Assembly: GCA_937139495.1 (NCBI GenBank)
Contig: CAKZQC010000012.1
Location: 62,001-126,000 of the forward strand
Length of the DNA: 64,000 nucleotides
Direction: 5' to 3'
Source of the DNA: an uncultured Saprospiraceae bacterium
GTDB taxonomy: Bacteria > Bacteroidota > Bacteroidia > Chitinophagales > Saprospiraceae
In this document: in pieces, positions 37,101 through 44,948 of the stretch
How the letters are laid out: each line of letters starts with the position of its first letter
Position numbering within the stretch: position 1 is the first letter of the stretch
Position numbers and translations under genes: made by a program
The notes under the pieces: generated by a model
Database searches by the model: none
What the model saw: only the letters and a program-made list of their open reading frames with translations
What the model was told of the DNA's origin: nothing

Positions 37101-38666
37101 TGATTCTCTACCAGAAACCGTACCTGCACCTAAAGAAGTACCTGATGGATCGCTCCATTCAAAGTTCATTCCCACTAAGTTGGTACTTCCTGTCAATGCA
37201 AAACTAGCTCCCCCACACACTTCTGCTGTAGAAGGGAAAACATTAGATTCTGGAGTTGCATTTACATTTACATTTACATCATCAATGGCTGTACAACCAT
37301 TATTGTAAGTCATTGTTACTACATAATTTGTAGTAACAATTGGATTAGCTATTGTGGAAGATTGATTGGGTGTAGTTAGTGAATTGGAAGGACTCCAAGA
37401 ATAGGAAGCAATATCAATCGCAGGAGCAGTAGTAGTGGCCATTAACATAGTTGATTCATTACTACATATCGTTACATCAGGTCCAGCAAAAACACCAGGG
37501 TTGGGGTTTCCCCTAATTTGTATCGTAAAAGATTGGGTTGCTTGTCCACTAATAGGACAAGCATCATCCACACTAGTTATAGCAAATACATGAGTACCAA
37601 TATTAGCACTAGTTACATTCCAACAAAATCGACCTGATGCTGTATTACCGTTTGTATTTTGTACAAAAGTAGCACCTGGTATATTGTCACTATAAGTCAT
37701 TATAATATTTTGACCCAAATTTACATCTGATGAAATGATATCAAAACAAATTAACTCAGATGTCGAAGAAACACAAGCAATTGTATCAAATACAGTAGAA
37801 CTTCCGTTGATACCTGATACTGTTGGTATGGTATTGGTACAGTTACGAATGACGAACTGTACATCACGTGTAATCGTACCAACCACTACTCCATTTCTGT
37901 ATTCTTCCACCAAAACACATAAAACCGCTACTTGTGGGGTATTTGGTGTAAAGTCAATTTGACCTGTTAATGCATTGATTGTAACTGGAACAGTAAAAGG
38001 ATTGGCACCGCTAAATCCATTAGCATAGCTTACATTAGCACTCGCACTTTGCGAACAGTCTGTCAACGAGTAAGAAAGCGAATCGCCATTGGGATCACTT
38101 GCTAGTTGCTGGTAAGAAATAGGTTGATTGACACACCCAAACAATTGTGGGTTGGTCGCAAAAGAAGGAGAACTATTACACGGACTGGCGGTATTATCAA
38201 TAGTTGTTTCTACATAAATACTATTGCTAGAAGCTCCCGATAAGTTGGTAATTGCTGCATTTCGACAGCAAGAACTAGAAGACAACACCCAATCGCTGCA
38301 CCCTGGGGGCAGTGTCAGTGTCCCCTGAAAGATATGGTGCTCTACACCAATAGGACCACTACCACCACAAGCACTTGTTTGTGAAGGACAAAGTGGTGTA
38401 ATATCCGTCACTGAAACTCTATTGAGAGTCAGACTAGCAGATACGCCACAGCTCGCAGAGCTGTAATTAATGGGTTGTACCGTACCTACAGATACCCCAT
38501 TACAATCTCGATAAACATTGAGGGTGACTAAATACTTATTGGCACCTGTACAGGTGTACGTTAAGTCAAAACCCGTGTAGTGAGATGCTGAAACAGAAAA
38601 ATTTAGTCCAAAGACTAAACCCATCAGCAATAAAATGCGTTTGATAAATTGTACAGAAAGTTGCAT
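28173..38666 (-). CDS. Giant SprB-repeat adhesin with glycine-rich block and T9SS type B C-terminal domain
   Basis: 3497 residues, intact. Signal peptide 1-27 (SVSASHY). About 28-555: an N-terminal region opening HYTGFDLTYTC and YRDCNGV, as in other large gliding-associated proteins, then Ig/cadherin-like segments. About 560-705: right-handed beta-helix. About 708-1016: glycine-rich block with few cysteines. About 1100-1200: PKD-like domain (YVWNFNGAIANPP). About 1280-3310: some 26 SprB repeats of roughly 78 residues, each with CNGG.DG, GG, Y.Y.WS and GLAAG.Y.VTVTD.NGC. From about 3400: gliding-associated CHU_C/type B sorting domain (AFTPNGDGVNDTF, VYDRWGELVFEG). SprB-type proteins are moved along the cell surface by the T9SS/gliding motor and act as adhesins; whether this one moves is inference. 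Confidence 0.93.
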   Translation of the reverse strand: MQLSVQFIKRILLLMGLVFGLNFSVSASHYTGFDLTYTCTGANKYLVTLNVYRDCNGVSVGTVQPINYSSASCGVSASLTLNRVSVTDITPLCPSQTSACGGSGPIGVEHHIFQGTLTLPPGCSDWVLSSSSCCRNAAITNLSGASSNSIYVETTIDNTASPCNSSPSFATNPQLFGCVNQPISYQQLASDPNGDSLSYSLTDCSQSASANVSYANGFSGANPFTVPVTINALTGQIDFTPNTPQVAVLCVLVEEYRNGVVVGTITRDVQFVIRNCTNTIPTVSGINGSSTVFDTIACVSSTSELICFDIISSDVNLGQNIIMTYSDNIPGATFVQNTNGNTASGRFCWNVTSANIGTHVFAITSVDDACPISGQATQSFTIQIRGNPNPGVFAGPDVTICSNESTMLMATTTAPAIDIASYSWSPSNSLTTPNQSSTIANPIVTTNYVVTMTYNNGCTAIDDVNVNVNATPESNVFPSTAEVCGGASFALTGSTNLVGMNFEWSDPSGTSLGAGTVSGRESTIVVTVPTLSGTYPYVLEVTNPLGGCNSTDTVFLVVGNPPALPSCVNIYVSTTGTAGAAGTQAAPTTIAAALSRAACNNAVIKMATGTYNIDDALSIGSFATIEGGFEQGNAWRKVSTAGATTINRTTANPEGNINAQRLVAFYGNGNTGFRFQDITITTADANQPGMSTYGMHLTACSNYDIVRTQIQPGNAAAGRAGTNGANGVNGANGLAGNAGDNDDQSDSGEGGRGGNGSGISSGNGGAGAGNPGGCCNTGGTGGTGTNATDPRSGGGGGGGASGGEEDNNGGRGGRGGNGGAGATGGNNGVGGSDGGSGGGDCGTGAANGTAGLNGSAGALGSAGVHVGGFWTPGLQGTAGTDGTGGAGGGGGGGGGGQSCTFCRDGAGSGGGGGGGGGQGATGGNGGFGGGSSYGAYLVLNGANADFSQANINAGNLGAGGIAGTGGTGGTGGARGLGSTYTGGGEVGCGGNGGTGGRGGNGGNGGAGRPGESIDLYRASGSVPTTSDVAFNLVAQPTITAQNRNCTDVTVAFTAPSAVTWNFTANAAPQAPAGSSVSTQFSALDRYNIVAGANTYNGFHNVPFSNTVVPEIMSSAAVVGVDTFRLCQGDFATFSSRDFADSYVWNFNGAIANPPATAQVATAQFNTPGFYPISMSLVTDCCGPSPDDIVYLYVIPTPTVTGSGPVAICEGEQTILTLSGINTATDSVIWTPMVNVLNMSATSIEVAPIVTTTYSATIYTRQILSGNEVIACPITINFVVTVNPEIDVTVTGTDPTCNGNGQATATINGFSLASHNFVWSNGFNSSGLSSNNTGLSVGRYVVTVTNPTTGCNTTDSITLIPGTGAPSIFVQNNTPATCGGSNGTITVNTIGGSAPLSYLWGDGSTNPTRTGLAGGNYSVTVTDNVGCTSSVIANIATTSPLAVLFIDTIPAVCGTGGQLEAEAIGGTPIVNYLWSNGSTTPIASGLTAGNHTVTVTDVNGCTATNNSDVDNVAPSTNIELLTTIICSDDSATIAVNAFAGAIRPYVYTWTGGSSANFPTNQDTVMGATAGTYNVTVTDQTNTCSVTATIVVNGPAAFTASLDSTDVSCNGGNNGAITTTAAGGTAPLTFDWSNGASTADLTGLIAGAYTITITDDNGCTLIRSTTINQPTAVTATIASQTNVSCNGGTNGAATANGTGGTGAFTYSWSTAPAQATATATGLAAGVYTVTTTDVNSCATTASVTITEPTAVTATIASQTNVSCNGGANGAATANGTGGTGAFTYSWSTTPAQATATATGLAAGVYTVTTTDINSCASTTSVTITEPTAVSLSVLTLNNVSCNGGTNGSVRVTPTGGTPLAGSPQYTFVWSTTPAQSSNAANGLAAGTYTVTATDANACTASLSVTITEPSVLNATITTSTDVSCNGGNDGTATANGTGGTGAYTYNWSTIPSQTTITATGLTAGTYAVTITDANLCTDVSSVTITEPTPLTATLATTTVSCNGGTDGSVTATAAGGTAGIPTAYTYNWGAGAVTSNTNTGLTAGNYTVTISDGNSCTITENYTIGQPTAVTFNTAQTDVSCNGGNDGTATINASGGVGGFTYSWNNGQTTATATGLSAGVFCVTASDANSCSVNTCVTITEPNALGNVTFVAQNLACNGYSNGALTVSLTGGIQPYTYLWSNGQTTNNATGLAAGTYQVTITDANLCTIVDNGTITQPIAITATFNVDSVNCKGGSDGQIVIASSNGNAPYTYQWGAAANNQTGSIATGLAAGNYQVTVTDLTGCTVTASTTVFEPQAPLTASITNQNDATCNGDTDGSIEVDAQGATPNYTYLWNNAQTTSIATGIGAGQYTVTITDANGCTITATGAVGEPTGIVLSPQILSNYNGSPITCPGARDGSVGVIAAGGAGTYSYQWSPNGLNTATINNLGQGTYDVTVTDIAGCKADTSITINDPIALAATFTKVDILCNGDANGQIIANATTGTGTLGVNGYEYKITGPGQTGNVFSSINSFSNLIGGTYIVSVRDGNNCQVQLNITINEPTPVLIDSVATTETLCNGTATGTATAYGSGGVPTYSYVWSHDASQVSQTATGLAAGVHSVTVVDANGCDRVEVFNITEPTPLVGSIAPATIACVGGVTNATASATGGSPIGLVSYLYNWDNGNTNATAVNLIAGVHCVTITDDNACTDVVCVTITEPNSAVSTTIASQTNVLCQGTPTGTATAQGVGGTAGYTYVWQTSPVQTTATATGLGVGTYSVVATDTNGCVAAPVSVTITQPTSLSVLISNTTNPTCSNTNNGSASVVASGATAPYSYAWSSGETTATATGLGTGIQSVTVTDANGCTALGATNLTTPPAIQISNSPIVNVRCKGDNTGSIAVLATGGTSTFGYTFVWSNGQTTNQATGLVAGNYSVTATDGNGCTGDTTYRVTEPVLGLRGYTNSTPALCNGQGSGQLTAIVSGGTGSTYTYNWSDGQTTITADSLVAGIYTVTVTDGVGCPLVITDTVGEASTLVVNASVLQNVGCTGGNNGVAIVNGVTGGTAPYRYVWGDGNGQTTAVVTGLSAGIVNVTVTDDESCTASASVTVTESPSIALTETINNVSCNGLSDGTISVTGPNVITYVWSNGIIGNNVQNLAAGTYTVTVTNNQPCSQAFRFTVTEPSALAINIAQTSTLACNGDDDGTALTTVTGGTPNYTYQWSPNASVSATATGLTAGMYSVTATDANGCTIDTDLTLVEPAVLTIEGSGTQVLCVGDATGIITAIGTGGTTNIGNLEYSLNNQVWQTGNIFGELEAGDYRLYVRDENGCSADTLVEVLVADSFFIVSVTADTTIEYLDTLDITATLNNTSSVMFSWTELNSGILVNDSSYSIIVNPSEESTYEFVATNQFGCEVSATVQVEVTKPRRATAAAAFTPNGDGVNDTFFIQGGSKVDKVALLRVYDRWGELVFEGTDMDINVGAEGWDGMFRGQQAGAGMYVWYAEILYQDGFKQVINGDVTLLR
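33196..33663 (-). repeat. Recent tandem duplication of a 234-base SprB repeat unit
   Basis: Two adjacent units (33196-33429 and 33430-33663) are nearly identical at base level, each coding 78 residues (VSCNGG.NGAATANGTGG...). Other repeats in the gene are much more diverged. Confidence 0.85.
35620..36540 (-). repeat. Glycine-rich low-complexity coding block
   Basis: Encodes residues about 708-1016 of the adhesin, mostly GGxGGxG and GxN triplets, with cysteines in GGCCNTGG, GGDCGTG and SCTFCRDG. G+C is locally high because of glycine codons, including the CCG run at 35980-36005. Confidence 0.9.
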
Positions 38667-39129
38667 AGATAGAATTTATTTATCTAATAATGTAATTATT
38701 AATAATATTTAGCAATCAACTACTTGGTTACTTGTTAACCAACTTATTAGTTGAAGACTAGTAGTGTATGTGTATAGCAAGGTATTAGTGTCAAGTTTTC
38801 CTTAACTAACTAAAGGTATAAATAATAAACAGTAAAAAGAACTTTTTATTATTGAAATGTTAAATAGCCTAAGTTGACTTACTTTTTGAAGAAGCAACTG
38901 TTAGGTGTAACGCTCCAAAGTAGTATTTCATTGTTTGAAGTAAGGACTAAATGATAGCTTATTTTATTGTTAGAAGTTCGTTAATAGGATCGCCTAGTAG
39001 TTTGACGGAGTCCTATTCAAATAAACTTGTCTATATGAGAGAGTATCTCTAAGATAGACGTATAGTTAGTACGAATAGCTGCTTAGTTGATTCAAACTTT
39101 TTCATCTTTTAGTACTGCTGAGTTTCTTA
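38667..39129. other. Intergenic region upstream of the giant adhesin
   Basis: 463 AT-rich bases without a gene. Contains a hairpin TTGGTTA-cttgt-TAACCAA (38724-38742). A second stem, GTCTAT / ATAGAC with inner GAGAGA/TCTCT pairing (39029-39059), lies about 70 bases past the glucosaminidase stop and may be its terminator, although it lacks a T-run. No exact -7 element for the adhesin was found. Confidence 0.4.
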
Positions 39130-40209
39130 TTATTCTTTTAGCGATTTATTCCGATTCTTGTTGAGGAATACCAATATTCCAGAAGGTGGATTGGTGTAAC
39201 GATACGCCTTATTCAGCTTATACAGTTTTTTTAATTTGATGCCGTATTGTTGTGATATATCGTACATGGATTGTCCTTGGCGAACAATATGAGTTCGCAT
39301 CACTTTTTCGCCTTTGGGGCTATGATATATGTTGCACTTTTGCTCCAAAAAAAGATACTGCCCTACTTTGATTGGGTGATCCTTTAATTCGTTGAATCGA
39401 ATGAGTTTGTTTACTCGTATTTTGTAGCGTTTGCTAATCGTTTTTAGATTGTCCGTAGGTTGTACATAAACGGCTTGAAGGTTATTGATTTTGAATACTT
39501 TTTGGGTCAATGTAATATTGACAGTATCATTGCCGTAACTACTAAAAGGGTCTGGAATATGCACAATCAGTGCCGTGCTGTCGTCGGCATTAATATCAGG
39601 ATGTGGCGTGATAGACGGAAAGAGTGCTGCAAATTCTCCTTTTTGCAAGGCTAATGTTTCGCTCGTTAAGTAATCTAATTTGTAGAGTTCCAATCGTTTG
39701 ATAATACCAATCAAGTTTTTGGTGTAGGTCTTGGAAGTAGCATAACCTGAGGATTGCAATCCTTTTGCCCAGCCTTGATAATCTTTTGGTTCGAGTTGGA
39801 ACAAAAAGCCATAGCGAAAATCTTTTTTGGGGTTGCGCAAAAATTCACTGTGTGCGACAAAAGACTCTTCTGCTGTTTCGTACACCCGAAAACAAGACTT
39901 GACGGGTTCATCGTCCCACATATAATAGGTCTCGCCTGTCCAGACATCGCCCCCACATTTGATACCAAAGTGATTTTTGGCGTGTACCGCCAATTTGCTC
40001 TCTCCTACTCCTGACTCCAACAGTGCTTGAGCCATTTTGATACTAGCAGGAATACCCGTCCTGTCCATTTCTGCTACCGCAATGTGCTTATAAAGCTCAA
40101 TATATACTTTTGCTTTTTCATCGTCTAGGTCTTGCCCATTCATGGCAACAACAGTAGAGCTTATTGCGATACTAAAAAATAGAGCGAAAAATATTTTTGC
40201 CAATTGCAT
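39130..40209 (-). CDS. Glucosaminidase (GH73-like) with two LysM domains
   Basis: A peptidoglycan hydrolase of the N-acetylglucosaminidase type. 359 residues: signal peptide about 1-22, GH73-like domain about 35-190, LysM about 245-292 and LysM about 308-352. In the catalytic domain IKMAQALLESGVGESKLA places the expected catalytic glutamate at E65. NHFGIKC, CFRVYETAEESFVAHSEFL and GYATSKTYTKNLIGII are standard family stretches. The LysM motifs (VQPTDNLKTISKRYKIRVNKL; VRQGQSMYDISQQYGIKLKKL) bind glycan strands. It probably acts in the periplasm in cell separation or wall remodelling. It is the last gene of the six-gene minus-strand run, 26 bases after the MFS gene. Confidence 0.93.
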   Translation of the reverse strand: MQLAKIFFALFFSIAISSTVVAMNGQDLDDEKAKVYIELYKHIAVAEMDRTGIPASIKMAQALLESGVGESKLAVHAKNHFGIKCGGDVWTGETYYMWDDEPVKSCFRVYETAEESFVAHSEFLRNPKKDFRYGFLFQLEPKDYQGWAKGLQSSGYATSKTYTKNLIGIIKRLELYKLDYLTSETLALQKGEFAALFPSITPHPDINADDSTALIVHIPDPFSSYGNDTVNITLTQKVFKINNLQAVYVQPTDNLKTISKRYKIRVNKLIRFNELKDHPIKVGQYLFLEQKCNIYHSPKGEKVMRTHIVRQGQSMYDISQQYGIKLKKLYKLNKAYRYTNPPSGILVFLNKNRNKSLKE

Positions 40210-40235
40210 GAAAAGTGCCTTTTGAGATGAATAAT

Positions 40236-41420
40236 TTAGTTATTACCTCGCAAACATAAAGAATAAAACGCAAGTGACATAATTGTAAATATACCAATGA
40301 TGATTCCTAGTGCTAAAAAAGTCTCTAAAATAGTAAATACATCGGCTATCCAACCTAATATAGGTGCTAATATAGCGAAGGTCAGCCGAATACCAAACCC
40401 CTTGATGGACAATACCGTTGCTCGCCTGTCCGAACTAATTTCTTGATTGATAAGATTGGCAAAAACAGGCACAGCGACTCCCCTAGCAGCATACATAACC
40501 AACAAAACCACTGTTCCGACGACCCAATTGGAGGTGGTCAAAAACAATAAGACAAAGCCTATTATGAGTATCAATAATAACCCGCCCACCATTTTTCTTC
40601 GGCTGATATGCTGCTCCAACAAATAGGCTTGCGCCGAAAACAAGGCAACCGTCAAGTTGAGTACTGCCCACCAAGTTCCCATATTAGCCGCAGGCACCTG
40701 CTGATATTCCAAATAAGACTGTACAAACCAAGCTAAAAGCAGGCACGCTAGCCCTACAATCATAGACAATATCAAGTAAAAAAGTAGGCGTTGATTGGCA
40801 AAAAGCGTTTCTTTCAGAATCTGTTGGAGATGTTTCCAATTATCTTTGGGTACTTCCGTAATTATAGGCGGTTCTACTAGCGTGGTGGCGACCAGTACGC
40901 CCAGCAAACTAATGCCTACTTGACCATAAATAGTCATGCGCATACCATACCGATAAGCTATCCAGCCTCCTATGATGGCTGCTACAGCTTCCGCAAATGT
41001 CCCAATAGCATACGAACGCCCTTCCCACTTTACGTAGTCCTTTTTTTTGTTCATTACCACCAAGGTATCGTACAGCAATGCGGAATCGGTTCCAGATATA
41101 AAACTGACTCCGATGCCTCCGAATATGGCACCTATCGCAAACCCCAAAAAGGTGTACGACAAACTATAGCTGACAAATTGCAATAGCACTAAAAAAGTAC
41201 CTATAATCAAAGCATTTTTTCGCCCTAGCTTGTCCGAAAAATAACCTGACGGTATTTCAAAAACAGCCACGGTCAAAGCATATACAGCATTGACCAACAT
41301 AACATCTCGCAAATACAATCCATTGGATTGAAAAAACAGAACGACAATGGGCATGAAGAGCATAAACCATTTGGAGATGCGAATAAGATATAGTTTCCAA
41401 ATATTGTTTGCGATTGCCAT
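40236..41420 (-). CDS. MFS transporter
   Basis: 394 residues, about twelve membrane segments in two halves, the usual MFS length. After helix 2, GYFSDKLGRKNALIIG is the classic G-x3-D-x2-GRR/K loop. The second half has a weaker equivalent (LLEQHISRRKMVGG). FISGTDSALLYDTL in helix 4 resembles the group of MFS proteins annotated only as 'MFS transporter' in Bacteroidota. The substrate cannot be told. It lies 20 bases after the acetyltransferase gene and 26 before the glucosaminidase gene, all on the same strand, so co-transcription is likely, possibly linking it to surface-glycan or wall metabolism. Confidence 0.9.
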   Translation of the reverse strand: MAIANNIWKLYLIRISKWFMLFMPIVVLFFQSNGLYLRDVMLVNAVYALTVAVFEIPSGYFSDKLGRKNALIIGTFLVLLQFVSYSLSYTFLGFAIGAIFGGIGVSFISGTDSALLYDTLVVMNKKKDYVKWEGRSYAIGTFAEAVAAIIGGWIAYRYGMRMTIYGQVGISLLGVLVATTLVEPPIITEVPKDNWKHLQQILKETLFANQRLLFYLILSMIVGLACLLLAWFVQSYLEYQQVPAANMGTWWAVLNLTVALFSAQAYLLEQHISRRKMVGGLLLILIIGFVLLFLTTSNWVVGTVVLLVMYAARGVAVPVFANLINQEISSDRRATVLSIKGFGIRLTFAILAPILGWIADVFTILETFLALGIIIGIFTIMSLAFYSLCLRGNN

Positions 41421-41440
41421 TTTATAATGCTCTTGATGTG

Positions 41441-42013
41441 TTACTTTAGGTAACTAACTTGATTGTCTTTTAATTGATATTTTTGTTTGGTTTCTGGACA
41501 AGTTGCTTGCCCGTTTTCATCAAACGCAAGTTGGTGTCCGTATTGACTGACCCAGCCTATTTGGCGAGAAGGATTGCCGACTACCAAGGCATAAGCGGGT
41601 ACTGACTTGGTGACTACCGCTCCCGCTCCTATCAAGGCATATTCTCCGATGGTGTTGCCACAAATAATCGTTGCATTCGCTCCAATCGAAGCTCCTTTTT
41701 TTACCAGCGTTTTTTGGTATTCCTCTTTTCTATTGACAGCCGAACGTGGATTGATGACATTGGTAAACACCATAGAAGGACCCAAAAAAACATCGTCTTC
41801 GCAATGTACGCCCGTATAAATGGATACATTGTTTTGCACCTTTACATTATTGCCTAAAGTGACCTGTGGCGACACGACTACATTTTGTCCCAAGTTGCAG
41901 CGTTCGCCCAATTGGCAACCTGTCATGAGATGGCTAAAATGCCAAATTTTGGTTTCAGAACCGATTTGACAACCGTCATCAATGACCGCTGTCGAATGTG
42001 CAAAATATGTCAT
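41441..42013 (-). CDS. WlbB/WbpD-like hexapeptide-repeat N-acetyltransferase
   Basis: 190 residues, almost entirely a left-handed beta-helix of hexapeptide repeats. The opening [21 protein letters not shown] and [14 protein letters not shown] match the acetyltransferases that acetylate the 3-amino group of UDP-2-acetamido-3-amino-dideoxy-glucuronate (WlbB, WbpD) or related amino sugars for O-antigen. The loop [22 protein letters not shown] carries the substrate-binding asparagine/arginine positions, and [25 protein letters not shown] is the C-terminal coil motif. The partner dehydrogenase and aminotransferase genes of that pathway are not in the window, so the exact sugar is unsure. It starts 8 bases after the OmpA-like gene's stop. 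Confidence 0.85.
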   Translation of the reverse strand: MTYFAHSTAVIDDGCQIGSETKIWHFSHLMTGCQLGERCNLGQNVVVSPQVTLGNNVKVQNNVSIYTGVHCEDDVFLGPSMVFTNVINPRSAVNRKEEYQKTLVKKGASIGANATIICGNTIGEYALIGAGAVVTKSVPAYALVVGNPSRQIGWVSQYGHQLAFDENGQATCPETKQKYQLKDNQVSYLK

Positions 42014-42021
42014 AATTTGGA

Positions 42022-43971
42022 TTATAATATCTGAAATTCAGTTCTTCTATTTTTAGCTCTGTTGGCAGCCGTATCGTTGGGTTGAATCGGTTTGGTTTCG
42101 CCGAATCCTTTGGTAGTCATTCGGTCGGCTGCTACTCCTCGTTCTATCAAATATTGGCGAACCGCATCGGCTCTACGCTGCGAAAGGTCGAGGTTGTCGG
42201 CTGGCTTGCCTACGTTGTCTGTGTGTCCGTTAAGTTGTATTTTGGTCGTCTTGTTTTCTGCCAAAAACTCTTTGAGCTTGTCCAGCTCCGCCTTGGAAGT
42301 GGGCAGCAATTCGGCAGAAGCCGTATTAAAAAATACATTTTCTAACACAATCGGCAAGTTGGGTTTTTCTGGATTGGCAGCCTGCAAGGGCTGCAATAAA
42401 GCAACTAACTGATAGGCTTCGTCAAGCGAAACGGTTTCGCTCAAATTATAATTGGCAGAAAAGAAAGCATATTGAGGACGGCGGGCATTGAGGGCGTATT
42501 CGCCCACAGGCAAACAGACCATAAATTCTCCATCTTTTTTGGTGGTCAACTTCGTGAATCTTTTTTGAGTTTTGAGGTCAATAATTTCGACATAAGCCGA
42601 CAATGGATCATTCGTCACCGCATTTCTAGTGATGCCTTGAATATACGTAACAGGTGTAGGGCGTGCTGCTTCGGGCAACGTAAAACTATAAATATCCAGC
42701 GATCCAAATCCGCCCGTTCTATTGGAAGCTAAGTAAGCAACATCGCCTTTGAGGCTAACCGCCAACGCTTCTTCTGCTGCGGGTGTATTGATTGGGTAAC
42801 CTAAGTTTTGAGGTTCGCCCCACTTGCCGTCGGCTTGTCTTCGGCTCACAAACAGGTCAAATCCGCCCATACCTGCGTGTCCGTCAGAGCTAAAATAGAG
42901 GGTATTTCCATCAGGGTGAATAGAGGGTGAACTTTCGTTGTACGGCGTATTGAGTTCGTCTATTTTTTGGGGTGTTCCCCATCTGCCATCTTCTTGTATA
43001 GACGAAAAATATAAATCTTTGGAGCCTGTTCCTCTTGCTCCTCCTCTCACGAAATAAAGCCCATCAGAATTGGGGGCAATACTCGGCTGCGATTCCCAAT
43101 TGGGCGTATTGATTGGTGGTCCCATATTGAGCGGTTTCGTCCATCTGTTATTAATTCTTCTCGAATAATACAGGTCGCAACTGCCCAAATCTCCAGCTTG
43201 ATTACAGACCGTAAAAACCAAGAGGTTGCCATCGGCAGAAATGCTCTGTGCCCCTTCGTTATCACTCGTATTGACGGTCTCAATCGGTTTACTTTTCTGC
43301 CATTTATCATCTACTTTTTTACTAATGTACAAATCTTCTTGACCACGCTGCCCCTCGCCTATTTGTACGGTATAAACAAGGTCGTTTTTGAGTGTCAAGG
43401 ATGGGAAATAATCTCGATGATTGGAGTTGATATTTTCGCCCAAATTGATGGGTTCAAAAGGGACTGGATTAGCCAATGCTTGTGGTCTAAATTCGGCATC
43501 TAGCTTTATTTTAGCCGCTTTATCTCTCAACTTTTGATTCATTTTAGGATATTCGAGCGATTTGGTGGCTTGCTTTTCGGCTTCTTTATAATCTTCTTGC
43601 TGCATTGCAATATTTGCTAAAGAAAGATAAGCTCTTGGGTCGTAATCAGGTGCGATTTCAATTGCTTTTTTGAGATTAGCAATCGCTTGTGTAGTATCTT
43701 TTATTTTTATTTTGAGGTCACTCAATACTAGATAAGAATTGACGAAAGTTGGATCTTTTTTTATTAAATTCTCTAATGCTTTATCTGCCTTATTGTATTC
43801 TTTTTGCTGAAGCATTTTATACGCTTCTCGATAGCTTTCTAGCGTTTTGGCACTGGCATTTCGAGCATTGGTATAGCCTTCTTTTGTAGTAGTGGTGCTG
43901 GTGGCTGGCTCAGGGGTCTTGCAGCCGATGAAGAGTAGCGTTACCAATAAGATGAGGAGGTTATTTTTCAT
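42022..43971 (-). CDS. OmpA-family lipoprotein with TPR, beta-propeller and CRD, PorE-like
   Basis: 649 residues. The ATG at 43971 gives a lipoprotein signal with C17 (LLFIGCK); a start nine codons upstream only adds basic residues. Domains in order: TPR-type helices about 40-150 ([40 protein letters not shown]), PD40/WD40-like blades about 170-420 with repeated [20 protein letters not shown]-type motifs, a carboxypeptidase-regulatory-like domain about 430-515, and an OmpA_C domain about 530-649 with [14 protein letters not shown] and LSQRRADAV for peptidoglycan binding. Known: this TPR-propeller-CRD-OmpA order is that of PorE, which anchors the T9SS PorK/PorN/PorP complex. Bacteroidota often carry several such paralogues, so PorE identity is inference. 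Confidence 0.87.
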   Translation of the reverse strand: MKNNLLILLVTLLFIGCKTPEPATSTTTTKEGYTNARNASAKTLESYREAYKMLQQKEYNKADKALENLIKKDPTFVNSYLVLSDLKIKIKDTTQAIANLKKAIEIAPDYDPRAYLSLANIAMQQEDYKEAEKQATKSLEYPKMNQKLRDKAAKIKLDAEFRPQALANPVPFEPINLGENINSNHRDYFPSLTLKNDLVYTVQIGEGQRGQEDLYISKKVDDKWQKSKPIETVNTSDNEGAQSISADGNLLVFTVCNQAGDLGSCDLYYSRRINNRWTKPLNMGPPINTPNWESQPSIAPNSDGLYFVRGGARGTGSKDLYFSSIQEDGRWGTPQKIDELNTPYNESSPSIHPDGNTLYFSSDGHAGMGGFDLFVSRRQADGKWGEPQNLGYPINTPAAEEALAVSLKGDVAYLASNRTGGFGSLDIYSFTLPEAARPTPVTYIQGITRNAVTNDPLSAYVEIIDLKTQKRFTKLTTKKDGEFMVCLPVGEYALNARRPQYAFFSANYNLSETVSLDEAYQLVALLQPLQAANPEKPNLPIVLENVFFNTASAELLPTSKAELDKLKEFLAENKTTKIQLNGHTDNVGKPADNLDLSQRRADAVRQYLIERGVAADRMTTKGFGETKPIQPNDTAANRAKNRRTEFQIL

Positions 43972-44029
43972 GGTTGTTCTTTTTATTTTTCTTTTCAATT
44001 ATAAGCTGCTCCTTGGGATACACTTGCTT

Positions 44030-44935
44030 CTACTGCATTTTTGATTTATGATATTGCCGTTGAGTCTTGTCGATTGTCTTTTGGTATTTGGGTGGAGTTT
44101 GGGTTTCTATTTTTATTTCCTTTTGGGAGGTAGGGTGTGTGAATACTATAGCTTTCGCCAACAAAAACAACCCTTTGTGTTTCAATACCAAGCCTTCTTT
44201 TCCATAGAGACTGTCGCCCAATATAGGGCAACCCGATTGAGCGAGATGGATTCTGATTTGATGCGTTCTACCTGTGGTTGGTTTCAGGTCTAGCCAACTG
44301 AGATATTCGCCCTTGAGGGCTGGTACACTCACCTTAACAGTATAATGTGTTGTAGCCGTTTTTTGACCTATCGGTTTGTCAATCGTTCCGCTCTCTTGAG
44401 GCATTTTGCCTACTACCAATGCTTGGTAGTATTTCTGAATCGTTTTTTGCTCGAACTGCCTGCCCAAGTCAATACGCACTTTGTGGGTTTTGGCAACGAG
44501 CAGTACTCCTGTGGTAGGAGCATCTAATCGATGTGCGATTCGGGGGCGTGCCAACGCATCTATTTGTGTAGAAGGTGTCAAATTGTTGGGTAGGGCATTC
44601 TCAATTGTTCTGAATTGATTGCCACTAACCGTGTAACCTGCTGGCTTGTGAATAACTGCAAGCCAATCGTCTTCGTACAACACATCCAATAGCAATGGAA
44701 ATACTTTGGTCGGTGTTTTGTCGATCTGCAATAGTGCTATTTGGCTATTGGGCTTGACCCAATCTCCCGAATAAGCGACTTGATTATCCACTAATATCTT
44801 CTGCTTTTTCAGGGCAGTTTTGATACTCTTGTTGGAAGGCAGCTGCTCAAATATGCCCCGCAAGTAATCGCTCAACCGTTGCTGGTTGGGTACTTGTGTG
44901 GGCGTGGTGTGTTGTGCCACAACTAGCTCCTCCAT
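44030..44935 (-). CDS. RluA family pseudouridine synthase
   Basis: 301 residues. An N-terminal S4-like RNA-binding region (RLSDYLRGIFEQLPSNKSIKTAL, ILVDNQVAYSG) precedes the catalytic domain. RIAHRLDAPTTGVLLVAKT near 130-150 contains the catalytic aspartate of HRLD. Later LDLKPTTGRTHQIRIHLAQSG and CPILGDSLYG match the RluA C-terminal motifs. It converts specific uridines in rRNA or tRNA to pseudouridine; the target cannot be told from sequence alone. The ATG at 44935 avoids a 20-base overlap with the cytidine deaminase gene; an upstream ATG at 44968 is the alternative. The leader is very A-rich. It belongs to the cdd operon. Confidence 0.9.
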   Translation of the reverse strand: MEELVVAQHTTPTQVPNQQRLSDYLRGIFEQLPSNKSIKTALKKQKILVDNQVAYSGDWVKPNSQIALLQIDKTPTKVFPLLLDVLYEDDWLAVIHKPAGYTVSGNQFRTIENALPNNLTPSTQIDALARPRIAHRLDAPTTGVLLVAKTHKVRIDLGRQFEQKTIQKYYQALVVGKMPQESGTIDKPIGQKTATTHYTVKVSVPALKGEYLSWLDLKPTTGRTHQIRIHLAQSGCPILGDSLYGKEGLVLKHKGLFLLAKAIVFTHPTSQKEIKIETQTPPKYQKTIDKTQRQYHKSKMQ

Positions 44936-44948
44936 CAGTGTTTTTTTT